From contig NZ_SNYF01000005.1 in the NCBI RefSeq assembly GCF_004362805.1, positions 1,539,676 to 1,603,675 of the forward strand: 64,000 bases of DNA. Reading direction: 5' to 3'. Below, piece by piece: positions 27,906 to 35,576 of this stretch. This DNA is from Algoriphagus boseongensis. Lineage in GTDB: Bacteria > Bacteroidota > Bacteroidia > Cytophagales > Cyclobacteriaceae. The translations under genes and the position numbers were made by a program. Positions within the stretch are counted from its first letter, which is position 1; each line of letters starts with the position of its first letter. A model generated the notes under the pieces. It worked only from the letters and a program-made list of their open reading frames with translations. It ran no database searches and was not told the origin of the DNA.

Positions 27906-28886
27906 ATGCAGGGAAATTTAACCATCAGCCTAGATTTCGAACTCCTTTGGGGGATTTTTGATAAGGTGGGGACGCGATACAAACCCGAGTATTTCAGCAA
28001 TACCAGAAAAGTAATCCCTGAGATGCTGGAACTCTTCGGGAAAAATGAAATCTCGGTAACCTGGGCTACAGTAGGGATGCTTTTTGCTGAAAATGAGGAG
28101 GAATGGAGGCTGTATGCTCCGGAATTCCTTCCCTCCTACCGGGACAAAAGACTTTCTGCTTATGAATTCGCAAAAATCCACGGGCTTCGACCCGAGGTTC
28201 ATTTTGCACCCGAGCTGATCCGGGAAATCCTCTCCACTCCTTTTCAGGAATTGGGTTCACACTCCTATGCACATTATTATACCCTAATGCGGGGACAAAG
28301 CCCGGAACAATTCCGTCAAGACCTGCAATCTACCCAGAAAATAGCCCAAGAAAAGTTTGGCAGACGTCTAAAATCCCTGGTTTTTCCGAGAAACCATATC
28401 AACGAACTCTACCTGGGACTTTGTCTGGAAGAAGGGTATGAATATGTCCGAGGAAATCCAAAAAACTGGTTTTGGCAGGAAACCCAGCATGAAAGTTTTA
28501 GCAAAAAACTCTTTCGCTCAGCGGATTGCTTTTTCCCTATAAGCAGTAAATCCTCCTATGCCATTCAGGAGATCAAGGAATTTGAAAGGGAACCTTTAAT
28601 CATTCCTGCCTCAAGGATTTTGCGTCCTTTAAATCCACGAAATCCCCTTTTCAATTCCATTCGCTTCCAAAGGATTTTGAATGAAATGAGCTATGCCGCT
28701 AAAAATGGAGAGGTTTATCATCTCTGGTGGCACCCCCATAATTTTGGGAATGATCCAGAATCCAGCATGAAGGAGCTCAAAGCTTTGATTCAACATTTCA
28801 AAAAGCTGCAGGAGAAATATGGATTTGAGTCCCATTCCATGCAAAGTCTGGGGGAAAAAGCCAAAGCGAGCTTAGCGTTTGCTTGA
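27906..28886 (+). CDS. Polysaccharide deacetylase (NodB-like, CE4)
   Basis: A 326-aa NodB-fold protein. It starts near the catalytic strand: SLDFELLWG with Asp10, followed by the metal motif HSYAHY (His119, His123) and VFPRNH. No signal peptide is present, so it may act in the cytosol on precursors. It is convergent with the GT4 gene 15 bp away. Its substrate is probably an N-acetylated sugar of the local polysaccharide, which is inference. Confidence 0.88.
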   Translation: MQGNLTISLDFELLWGIFDKVGTRYKPEYFSNTRKVIPEMLELFGKNEISVTWATVGMLFAENEEEWRLYAPEFLPSYRDKRLSAYEFAKIHGLRPEVHFAPELIREILSTPFQELGSHSYAHYYTLMRGQSPEQFRQDLQSTQKIAQEKFGRRLKSLVFPRNHINELYLGLCLEEGYEYVRGNPKNWFWQETQHESFSKKLFRSADCFFPISSKSSYAIQEIKEFEREPLIIPASRILRPLNPRNPLFNSIRFQRILNEMSYAAKNGEVYHLWWHPHNFGNDPESSMKELKALIQHFKKLQEKYGFESHSMQSLGEKAKASLAFA

Positions 28887-28901
28887 GGTTAAAATACAGG
28901 G

Positions 28902-30191
28902 CTATTTTACCCTCTTCTTTAAAACTTCAGCATAAATTTTTTCTAAGGCTCCTACCATTTTTTTCATACTAAAGTTTTCAATGACCTGATTCCTCGCAGC
29001 CAAGGCCATTTCTTTTCTCAATTCTGAATTTTCCAACAAGGCCAAGCAATGCCCTTCCAATTCTTCCCAGGCATCTATCTCAGTTAAAAATCCCTGCTTT
29101 CCGTTTTGAATCACCTCCCCAATTCCCCCAGCCCGGGTAGCCACTACCGGTACCTCACAGGCCATAGCTTCCAACATGGCAATAGGCAAACCCTCAAATT
29201 CAGAAGTACTCAAATAAATATCCATCAGGTTCAGATAGGGTATTACCTCCTTTTGTACCCCTACCAAATGGAAGTTTTGTTCAAAGCCCGATTCCTTGAT
29301 TTGCTTGACGATTCTGGATTTCCATTCCCCATCACCCACCAGTAAAAAATGAACTTCCGGATGCTTTCTTAAAATCCGAACAGCAATTTCCACCCAAAGC
29401 CAAAGTCGCTTCTGTGAGCGAAATACAGCGACTTTACCAATCACAGGCATTCCTTGTGGAATCCCTAATTCCTTTCTTAATTTTTCTATCCCTTTTTTAG
29501 AATCTGAACTCTCTCCCTCCTCCGAATCCTTACTGGACCCTATAGCTATCGGGACTGCCAACTTCTCCTTATAGCTATCTGAACTGTCTCCTGCCTCTTG
29601 CTTTTCTTCTCTTGCTTCTTGATACTCGCTACTAGATACTAGATACTTACAAAACACTTCCGTATTCACCCCATTCTGCACCACCCTGACCTTAAGTCTT
29701 CCCCCACGCTTATAAGGATCCCAAATGGAATTCAACTGCATGGAAAGGGCTACCTCATTGGATACTGCGATGGCCACATCCTGATTTTTAAAAGTCAGAC
29801 GATTACCCCAATAGGAAACCTTGTTATATCGATCCCAGGTGTTATGTTCTGTGTATACAATGGGAATAGGTAGTTTCTTGCCTACATATCTGGCCAAAAT
29901 CCCTGCCCATGGGAGATGGGCATGAATGATATCAAAACCTTGCTCTTTTACGAATTCCCTTACTTTCCTAACCTGAAAAAACAAACCCAAATTACCTGAA
30001 GGAATATGATGAACTTGGATTCCTGCCCTTTCCAATTCATCAATAATGTTTTGCTCCTGATGGTAAAAATATAGGCAGTGAAACTCAAAGCGACTCTGAT
30101 CATGAACCTGCGCAGTCTCAGGAATCAACTTTTCCGCCCCACCCCTACCCAGGGATTTGATCATATGGAGCACTTTGATTTTCTGATTCAC
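28902..30191 (-). CDS. Glycosyltransferase family 4 with repeat-derived insertion
   Basis: A 429-aa GT-B enzyme. The acceptor domain has HMIKSLGRGGAEKLIPE and HAHLPWAGIL, and the donor domain has IGKVAVFRSQKRL and STSEFEGLPIAMLEAMACEVPVVAT with the catalytic Glu pair. Between VVQNGVNTEVF (about 170-180) and SKKGIEKLRKELG (about 231) lies an insertion of about 51 residues, low in complexity and rich in Ser, Glu and Lys. It is encoded by repeat DNA also found outside genes. It falls at the interdomain linker, so activity may survive. Confidence 0.88.
   Translation of the reverse strand: MNQKIKVLHMIKSLGRGGAEKLIPETAQVHDQSRFEFHCLYFYHQEQNIIDELERAGIQVHHIPSGNLGLFFQVRKVREFVKEQGFDIIHAHLPWAGILARYVGKKLPIPIVYTEHNTWDRYNKVSYWGNRLTFKNQDVAIAVSNEVALSMQLNSIWDPYKRGGRLKVRVVQNGVNTEVFCKYLVSSSEYQEAREEKQEAGDSSDSYKEKLAVPIAIGSSKDSEEGESSDSKKGIEKLRKELGIPQGMPVIGKVAVFRSQKRLWLWVEIAVRILRKHPEVHFLLVGDGEWKSRIVKQIKESGFEQNFHLVGVQKEVIPYLNLMDIYLSTSEFEGLPIAMLEAMACEVPVVATRAGGIGEVIQNGKQGFLTEIDAWEELEGHCLALLENSELRKEMALAARNQVIENFSMKKMVGALEKIYAEVLKKRVK
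29499..29651. repeat. In-frame repeat insert inside the GT4 gene
   Basis: About 153 bp (51 codons, boundaries approximate) contain AAGTATCTAGTATCTAGTAG and the palindrome CCCTATAGCTATCGGG (29538-29553), plus a decayed second copy, GATAGCTATAAGG. The same palindrome occurs in spacers at 27235 and 27807 and in another GT4 gene at 41405. The reading frame is kept, so it adds residues rather than truncating the protein. Confidence 0.75.
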
Positions 30192-30970
30192 GTCTTAAAA
30201 ACACTTGGTCTGCAAACCTAAGGAAAGCTAGGAAATTATGAATTAAAAATTATGAATTGGGAATGAGGAATTGAGGAATCGGGGAATCGATGAAATGAGG
30301 AATCGATGAATTGACTAACCGAGTCATTGAGAATGAGGAATAAGTTTAAAGTTTAAGATGAGAAGCAACGTCATTGCGAGGAGCCTGATCCGAAATGATT
30401 TTTTATAGTTAGAATTTCAGGCGACGAAGCAATCTTTTGGTTTTGCATCATCAAACCTGAGCCTCCTATTTTTTAAAACTAAAAAAGCCCCGTAGGGGCA
30501 AAAGCTCGGTAGAAAAAAGCCCAACCTGCCAATTGCTGCGCTGGAGCACATTTTTCATTTGGAAATGATTTTCGATCCCAGCGCAAGGAATGAGAAGTTT
30601 AAAGTTTTTTGAATTGAGAATGAAGAATCAGGTATGTGGAATTGAGTAATTGATGAATCGAGTAATTGAGAATGAGGAATAAGTTTAAAGTTTAAAAGGT
30701 AAAGTTTAAAGTTGCTTTAATGAAGAATTCGGAATGAATACTAAAGTGTAAAATAGATTCCTCCTCAGCGGTGATTAACAAATAACTTTAAGGCTTTCGT
30801 GGCTTCGTCGAAATGACATCAGGGGCATGCCTTCATGTCACTTCGAACGAGAAATGCAGTACTTTCTTTTAGCGGGTATTTCGCTCGATGTAAGAAGTCT
30901 ATTAGCACCAATCCAAAACAAAAAAACCGGACAAGACCCTTGCCCGGTTTAATTATTAAATGCAAGAAAA
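30192..30970. repeat. Repeat-filled 779-bp spacer
   Basis: No gene is supported. Contents in order: GAATTGAGGAATCGATGAAT-type tracts (30240-30350), TTTAAAGTTTAA units, one long REP-like GTCATTGCGAGG...GAAGCAATCTTTT copy (30369-30438), further GAATTGAG tracts, and two inverted REP-like GTCATTTCG-family units (30755-30818 and 30836-30900). It forms the left border of the accessory module. Confidence 0.75.
30919..30950 (-). terminator. Rho-independent terminator of the 83-aa membrane protein gene
   Basis: On the minus strand, the stem AAACCGGGCAAG / CTTGTCCGGTTT (one mismatch) with a 3-nt loop is followed by a run of T residues. It lies 21 bp after the stop at 30971. Confidence 0.72.
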
Positions 30971-31222
30971 TTACTTAATCGGAGTCATCAACTCCTCCTC
31001 CAAACGAACCTCATCCACAGTCAATTGACAAATACTGACCAGGATTGTTCCGGCAGTAATCGCATACCCAGCATATTGAGTCAAAACCTCCGGAACATAT
31101 CCGGGAGCTGACAAAACTGCCAATCCAATAGCTGCAATTATCAACCCTACCTTTTTCAATTTTTGGAAAAAAGGTGGTGTAGGCAAGGATGCCCTATACT
31201 TTATTTCATCGATTGTATTCAT
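30971..31222 (-). CDS. Small two-helix membrane protein, holin-like
   Basis: An 83-aa protein. A charged N-terminus (MNTIDEIKYRASLPTPPFFQ) is followed by two hydrophobic helices (about 24-40 and 48-66) and an acidic tail. The topology resembles small holins or phage-module membrane proteins, but no family can be confirmed. It has its own terminator, and a second hairpin separates it from the upstream gene. It is part of the accessory module ending near 35022. Confidence 0.6.
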   Translation of the reverse strand: MNTIDEIKYRASLPTPPFFQKLKKVGLIIAAIGLAVLSAPGYVPEVLTQYAGYAITAGTILVSICQLTVDEVRLEEELMTPIK

Positions 31223-31279
31223 GGTAAATTGTAGTTTGTTAATTGAATAAATCCATAGTAAATCGGATTATGCTTCCTA

Positions 31280-31313
31280 AAAAGAGACCTTGTTTTTCAA
31301 AAAACAGGGCTCC
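31280..31313 (-). terminator. Candidate terminator between the two small membrane protein genes
   Basis: The inverted repeat GAGACCTTGTTTTT / AAAAACAGGGCTC (one bulge) is followed on the minus strand by a short T run. It probably ends transcription from 32716. Confidence 0.5.
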
Positions 31314-31368
31314 ATATTACCTGAAAGAGAATTTTCCCTTAATTGGACTCTATGCCTTTAAGCTGAAA

Positions 31369-31563
31369 TCAGAATTTACCCAATCTTGATTTCAAGCCTT
31401 GCCATTTACTTTCCAAGCGGATAACAGCTTCTTTCAGTACCAGAAATTGATCTCGAATTTGCCTATAGTCCTGGATTAATAATTTCAGGAAAAAGGCAAT
31501 AACCGAGAGGAGTAGTGACAACACCGCTCCTACCCAAGCTAGGAGTACATGGGTATCTGACAT
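31369..31563 (-). CDS. Small one-helix membrane protein with coiled tail
   Basis: A 64-aa protein with one N-terminal transmembrane helix (about 7-29) followed by an amphipathic, coiled-coil-like tail (DYRQIRDQFLVLKEAVIRLE). This is reminiscent of XhlA-type phage accessory membrane proteins, though a match cannot be shown. It overlaps the DUF5675-like gene by 25 nt in another frame, so expression is coupled. Confidence 0.6.
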   Translation of the reverse strand: MSDTHVLLAWVGAVLSLLLSVIAFFLKLLIQDYRQIRDQFLVLKEAVIRLESKWQGLKSRLGKF

Positions 31564-31967
31564 GAGGGCATTGCATATGGAATCCCTTTAGATACTACCT
31601 GCAAGTCCAAGATTTCCCCTCTTTCCCAAAATACCCCCAGTTGATCCAATAGCTTTAAAAAAGCCAATTGTGTAAACATAGGTGCACCATTTTCACGAAA
31701 TGAGGAAACTGGGCAAATCTCGTTTCTCCGCGGCTGTTGATCAGGAGGTCTGTGCAAAATCCAACCCTCATTCCCAACCCGTACTCTCCAGCCGGTATCT
31801 TCCTCGTAAACAGGTTCCAATTCATATACTCCTTCCTCAAGGCACTTTTCCATAAAACCATAAGCTGGATTGGGAGCCTCCCGAATTAAGCAAATTGGAC
31901 GGTCTCCAAGGAAAAGCCTTCCCAGAGTATTGCCAGGAGTATAGTGACGCTTGAGCAAGAGTCTCAT
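31539..31967 (-). CDS. DUF5675-like protein
   Basis: A 142-aa soluble protein with the DUF5675 layout: LLLKRHYTPGNTLGRLFLG at the start, an EAPNPAYG-type segment, CLEEGVYELEPVYEE (the family's Cys-x-Pro/Glu-x-G-x-Y strand) and a later ILHRPPDQQPRRNEICPV motif. The family occurs in phages and Bacteroidota genomes and has no assigned activity. Its start overlaps the upstream DUF6266-like stop (TAATG). Function is unknown. Confidence 0.65.
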   Translation of the reverse strand: MRLLLKRHYTPGNTLGRLFLGDRPICLIREAPNPAYGFMEKCLEEGVYELEPVYEEDTGWRVRVGNEGWILHRPPDQQPRRNEICPVSSFRENGAPMFTQLAFLKLLDQLGVFWERGEILDLQVVSKGIPYAMPSCQIPMYS

Positions 31968-32716
31968 TAGGCTTGCTTGCTTACTGCCAGAATTTTTGCG
32001 GCATTATGCGCTCCGTTATTGATCGCATATTCCACCCCATTTACAATCTGAATGAATTCCACACTAACCAAAAAAGCAAAGTGGGAACCACCTAATTGGG
32101 TCTTATCAACCGAAAGACTCTGAGAAGAAAAGGGATCCAAAACAGAATGCACTGGTCCATTGGCAGTTTGAATACTGCGAGTTCCCAGATCAAAATCAAC
32201 CCCAATTCCCGTTGCTGAGATTTTAAAATGTGTAGCCCCATTGGGGATACCCACCATATCTCTGGGAACAAATGCCGGCAACTGTATGGAAAAAGCGCTT
32301 GGGGAATTGGAAATCAAGAGCTCAAAATAGAGTGTACTTCCCAATGATGAACCTGCATTAAGTTCCATATCCTTTAACAGATCCCAATTCCCATCTTTCA
32401 CTTTTCTATCACCCCGAACATTAAGGTCGTCTGCCTTCAGTACCTGCATCAAGCTTTGGGTGATTCTTTGATTCAAACGCTTATCTCCAATTTGAGAAAT
32501 TACCGGTCTTAAAGCATCCCGGATCAATTTGGCAGATTTGGCATTGTCACTAAACTCCCGGATGTTCTCCCTGGTCCTTGCAAAGCGAGGATCATTTTGA
32601 ATCCGGTTTTTGCTTACTCCACCTTTCTCCCGGGCCAAATACCCATCCTTGGTTTTATAGAAAGAAAGTCTCCCGACTCTTCCTTCTAAAGTGATTACTC
32701 CTGTTTGTTTCGCCAT
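31967..32716 (-). CDS. DUF6266-like protein, larger paralogue
   Basis: A 249-aa protein. The N-terminus LEGRVGRLSFYKTKDGYLAR matches the pattern G-x-(V/L)-G-x-x-x-(F/Y)-Y-x-x-x-G-x-x-x-(A/V)-R seen again in the protein at 33231 (GRVGDMVIYNLNGKTIVR), so the two are related. The C-terminal half is beta-rich. No signal peptide. The ATG at 32716 (MAKQTGVITLEG) was chosen over the frame open to 32761. It is coupled with the DUF5675-like gene. Function is unknown. Confidence 0.7.
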   Translation of the reverse strand: MAKQTGVITLEGRVGRLSFYKTKDGYLAREKGGVSKNRIQNDPRFARTRENIREFSDNAKSAKLIRDALRPVISQIGDKRLNQRITQSLMQVLKADDLNVRGDRKVKDGNWDLLKDMELNAGSSLGSTLYFELLISNSPSAFSIQLPAFVPRDMVGIPNGATHFKISATGIGVDFDLGTRSIQTANGPVHSVLDPFSSQSLSVDKTQLGGSHFAFLVSVEFIQIVNGVEYAINNGAHNAAKILAVSKQA

Positions 32717-33230
32717 GTTATAGTTGGGTTTAAGTAAAACATGGGTGAAAATTGTAATCAAATAGACTGACTATCAATTGAATGTGCGGATTTTGCGTAA
32801 TCTTTGGATTAATGTTAATAATGCTTTTAAAGCAAGGGAAATAGGAATGTGGAATTGAGGAATCGGGGAATTGAGGAATCGATGAATTGAGGAATTGAGG
32901 AATTGAGGAATCGATGAATTGAGATTGAGGTATAAGTTTAAAATGAGGAGCAACGTCATTGCGAGGAGCCTGATTCTCATTGGTTTTTTAGTGTCAGGAT
33001 TTCAGGCGACGAAGCAATCTTTTGGTTTGAGGAATAATGCTAAGGACTACTTCCCTTCGATTTTTATCGGGGTTGCTTGCAGTGAAGCCCTTATAGCATT
33101 CTGGGTATGAAGACTGCGACAGTTCACTGGAATAGATTTCTCCTCAGCGCGGGTTTGAGGTTACAAATTTGCATCCCTATTGCTTCGTCGAAATGACATT
33201 AAGGCCATTTTCTGCACAATAACCTTTTGA
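32717..33230. repeat. Repeat-filled 514-bp spacer inside the accessory module
   Basis: No gene is supported. It holds GAATTGAGGAATCGATGAAT tracts (32852-32935), a long REP-like GTCATTGCGAGG...GAAGCAATCTTTT copy (32954-33023) and a REP-like unit of the GTCATTTCG family (33134-33198). It splits two related DUF6266-like genes. Confidence 0.75.
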
Positions 33231-33872
33231 CTAAAACAGCCCAAGGTATTGAGAATTGGAAAAGGAGAGTTTTCCCCTTTCCTTCCTATAAAAAGCCATA
33301 TAAAGCCAAAAACTTTCTGGATCGAGCTGATCCCAAGGAATCTCCAAAAGGAATTTTCCTTCTTTTCTAAAGGCCCCATTCCGAATAGAAAAATATCGCT
33401 TTCTGGAGAAGTCATAGCCTAAAAAATAACTTAGATCCCCATCTCTGGCCGAACCCTCCCAGGCATTTGGGCTCCATTCAATTAAAAGCTGAGAAGCATT
33501 GATTCGCATTGCCTTTGCCTCTCTTGCTCCGATTAAGGGACCAGATGAAATAGTGGCTTTTATGTGATCAACGCTAGGTTTTTCCCCATGGATAACCGAT
33601 TGCTTGATTAACTCTCCGATAGCCTGATGGAAACCCTTTTTGGAACCAATTTCAAAAGCACTGTAAGTGAAGTTTAATTCTTCTTTTAGTGGAATGAAAA
33701 ACGCGTTGGCCAATCGGAAAACTTCCTGATGGTAGCGTTGAAGCTCTGAAAGGGGGGCTATTCTTTGACCTTGTCTTTTTCTGACTATTGTCTTCCCGTT
33801 CAAATTATAAATAACCATATCTCCTACTCTACCAGAGATCAGCTTTAAAAAAGATGATTCAATTTTTCCCAT
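33231..33872 (-). CDS. DUF6266-like protein, smaller paralogue
   Basis: A 213-aa protein. It begins MGKIESSFLKLISGRVGDMV, and the signature GRVGDMVIYNLNGKTIVRKR matches the larger paralogue at 31967. A helical middle (YHQEVFRLANAFFIPLKEEL) and a beta-rich C-terminus follow. No catalytic motif or signal peptide is seen. It is separated from its paralogue by repeats. Function is unknown; similar short proteins are common and lineage-specific in Bacteroidota. Confidence 0.68.
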   Translation of the reverse strand: MGKIESSFLKLISGRVGDMVIYNLNGKTIVRKRQGQRIAPLSELQRYHQEVFRLANAFFIPLKEELNFTYSAFEIGSKKGFHQAIGELIKQSVIHGEKPSVDHIKATISSGPLIGAREAKAMRINASQLLIEWSPNAWEGSARDGDLSYFLGYDFSRKRYFSIRNGAFRKEGKFLLEIPWDQLDPESFWLYMAFYRKERGKLSFSNSQYLGLF

Positions 33873-33970
33873 GGTTTGCTTGGATTATGAATTTTTGGAT
33901 TAACTAGGAAGTAAACCCAGACCAAATCCATACATACTTCATTGTTTTTACCACTTATGCCTGATTTGGC

Positions 33971-34064
33971 CGGGGCTTTCTTAGCAGGGAAAGTGGTAAG
34001 AAAGTCGTAAGAACCCCGTAAAGACCAGGTAACAAAGTCCTTAGAAATATGGATTATCTAAGGA
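33971..34064. promoter_or_regulatory. Two dyads in the spacer before the smaller DUF6266-like gene
   Basis: Dyad one: CGGGGCTTTCTTA (33971-33983) pairs with TAAGAAAG (33997-34004) and then CCCCG (34014-34018), and GTAAGAA occurs twice 11 nt apart. Dyad two: perfect TCCTTAGA (34038-34045) / TCTAAGGA (34057-34064), 11-nt gap. They lie between the 64-aa HTH-like gene and the DUF6266-like gene and could be operators or a structured leader. Function is inferred. Confidence 0.4.
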
Positions 34065-34113
34065 TTTGCATAAGCTTATCTATGGCTTTGCTATTACTTT
34101 TCCAAGAGCTTGA

Positions 34114-34308
34114 TTAGTGGATAAATTCCTCAATAATTGTCTTGGGAATACCTGAAAACTCTGAGAATTCTTCAATAGTCACATATTGATGGGGCTTTTT
34201 CCGGAATACAGCTTTAATCTTTCCCAAAACCAGCTGACCATATCGCTCACTTCTACCTGTGATCAATTGAATATCTTTTGGATAAATAACTGCTCGCTTT
34301 TTCAACAT
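34114..34308 (-). CDS. Small HTH-like protein with strong Shine-Dalgarno
   Basis: A 64-aa basic protein with two short helical DNA-binding-like segments: YPKDIQLITGRSERYGQLVL near the start and TIEEFSEFSGIPKTIIEEF at the end. The second resembles an HTH. The ATG at 34308 is preferred because AAAGGAGG lies 4-11 nt upstream, a ribosome site unusually good for this genome. It probably regulates the module; this is inference. Confidence 0.65.
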   Translation of the reverse strand: MLKKRAVIYPKDIQLITGRSERYGQLVLGKIKAVFRKKPHQYVTIEEFSEFSGIPKTIIEEFIH

Positions 34309-34395
34309 AAATCCTCCTTTCATTTAAAGAGAAAATGACTAAACCGAGATAATTAAAAACTGATCCTTTAAAATCCTATAGTTGAAATTTTAATT

Positions 34396-35022
34396 CTAGA
34401 AAATCAAGGTTTCCTGTTCAGGAATTTCTTTCGGAATTCTATAACCCAAAGTATGCTTCGACAATACCCTTCCCACAGTTCTAATGCTGCTGGAAAATAA
34501 GGAAGCCCAATCTTGGTAGGAAAGGTGTAACTCAATTCCTGAATAGGCCTTGCAGAAAAAAGGAAGACCTTCTTTAATCCCCTTTCTTAGTATATCCACT
34601 TGTTGATAGATTCTTACCTGAATTCTATGGTTAAGTAGGAGAAGCAGATGAATTATTTCAGGGTGCTTGGCCAACATGCATTTTAAATCCAGAAGAGAAA
34701 ATTCCAGGTATAAAACCTCAGAAATAGCCTTGATTTCGATAGATGATTTTTTGCAGCAGGCATAAGAAATCCAATCATGAATTAGATCAGTTTCTTTAAA
34801 AACATAAAGAAGATATTCAGTCTCCTTTTCAATTTTATAAACCCCAATTAATCCCTTACACAAATAGCGAGAATAACTCCCTTTTTGACCCAGTGCTTTG
34901 ATGACCTCCCCTTTCTTTTTCCTTTTTAAAAATAAATACCTGGAGAGGGAACCATAAAAATCATCTGATAAGAGCATCAAATGATTAAAATCTCTTTTCA
35001 ATTGTTTGACATAAACTTCCAT
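34396..35022 (-). CDS. Crp/Fnr-like transcriptional regulator
   Basis: A 208-aa protein with a cyclic-nucleotide-binding-like beta domain (about 20-120: FLKRKKKGEVIKALGQKGSY, LCKGLIGVYKIE) and a C-terminal HTH-like helix, LSYQDWASLFSSSIRTVGRV. The ligand pocket is degenerate, so the effector is unclear. The ATG at 35022 (MEVYVKQLKRDFNHLML) suits the fold; the frame is open to 35094. It is the first gene of the accessory module on the minus strand and may control it. Confidence 0.75.
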   Translation of the reverse strand: MEVYVKQLKRDFNHLMLLSDDFYGSLSRYLFLKRKKKGEVIKALGQKGSYSRYLCKGLIGVYKIEKETEYLLYVFKETDLIHDWISYACCKKSSIEIKAISEVLYLEFSLLDLKCMLAKHPEIIHLLLLLNHRIQVRIYQQVDILRKGIKEGLPFFCKAYSGIELHLSYQDWASLFSSSIRTVGRVLSKHTLGYRIPKEIPEQETLIF

Positions 35023-35576
35023 TTTGATGATAAAAATTAGGTACAACAAAATTTCTTGCTTAGTGAGGAATCTGCTTAAAAATCGGCCTCCCACTAAAGT
35101 TTATGCTGAAAGTTAGGAATTGAAAACTAAAAAATACTAATCCAATCCGCCACTGTGATAAATTTTTAGGTGGATTTAGGCCAAATGGCTGATTTTAAGG
35201 GAAAAATTTAAATGGAAGAGTTAAAAGTTGGGGAAATTGAGAAGGAGTTTAAAGTTTAAAAGGTAAAGTTTAAAGTTGCTTCAATGTTGAATTGAGAATT
35301 AGGAATTAGAAATGAGTTTAAAGTTTAAAATGAAAAGTGACGTCATTGCGGGAAGCCTGATCCGAAATGATTTTTTATAGTCAGAATTTCAGGCGACGAA
35401 GCAATCTTTTTAGAATTAGATCTTTGAGCTACTTAGAACTGTTTTATCGCATGATTCAAATAAGTTAAACTCTTAAAAAGCAATCGATATACTCAATTGA
35501 TCAAAAAACATTAATAAAATGACTCAGGTCCTTTCAATCCATTTTTTATATTTAAGCAGGTAAACGTTTAATTCCC
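35023..35576. repeat. Repeat-filled 554-bp spacer at right border of the module
   Basis: No gene is supported. It contains GTTTAAAGTTTAAA units (35220-35330) and a long REP-like GTCATTGCGGG...GAAGCAATCTTTT copy (35341-35410) nearly identical to those at 30369 and 32954. The last 150 bp, before the EpsG-like gene, are AT-rich with a short out-of-frame leader ORF (35519-35563). Confidence 0.7.

Noticed and set aside
30230-30720. Possible CRISPR-like array of GAATTGAGGAATCGATGAAT units
   Set aside because: Unit length and spacing vary, spacers are themselves repeat-derived, and no cas gene is present.
30971-35022. Prophage remnant
   Set aside because: The size, holin-like proteins and DUF5675 suggest it, but no integrase, terminase, capsid or tail gene is visible and no att-like direct repeat was found. 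Reported as an accessory module instead.
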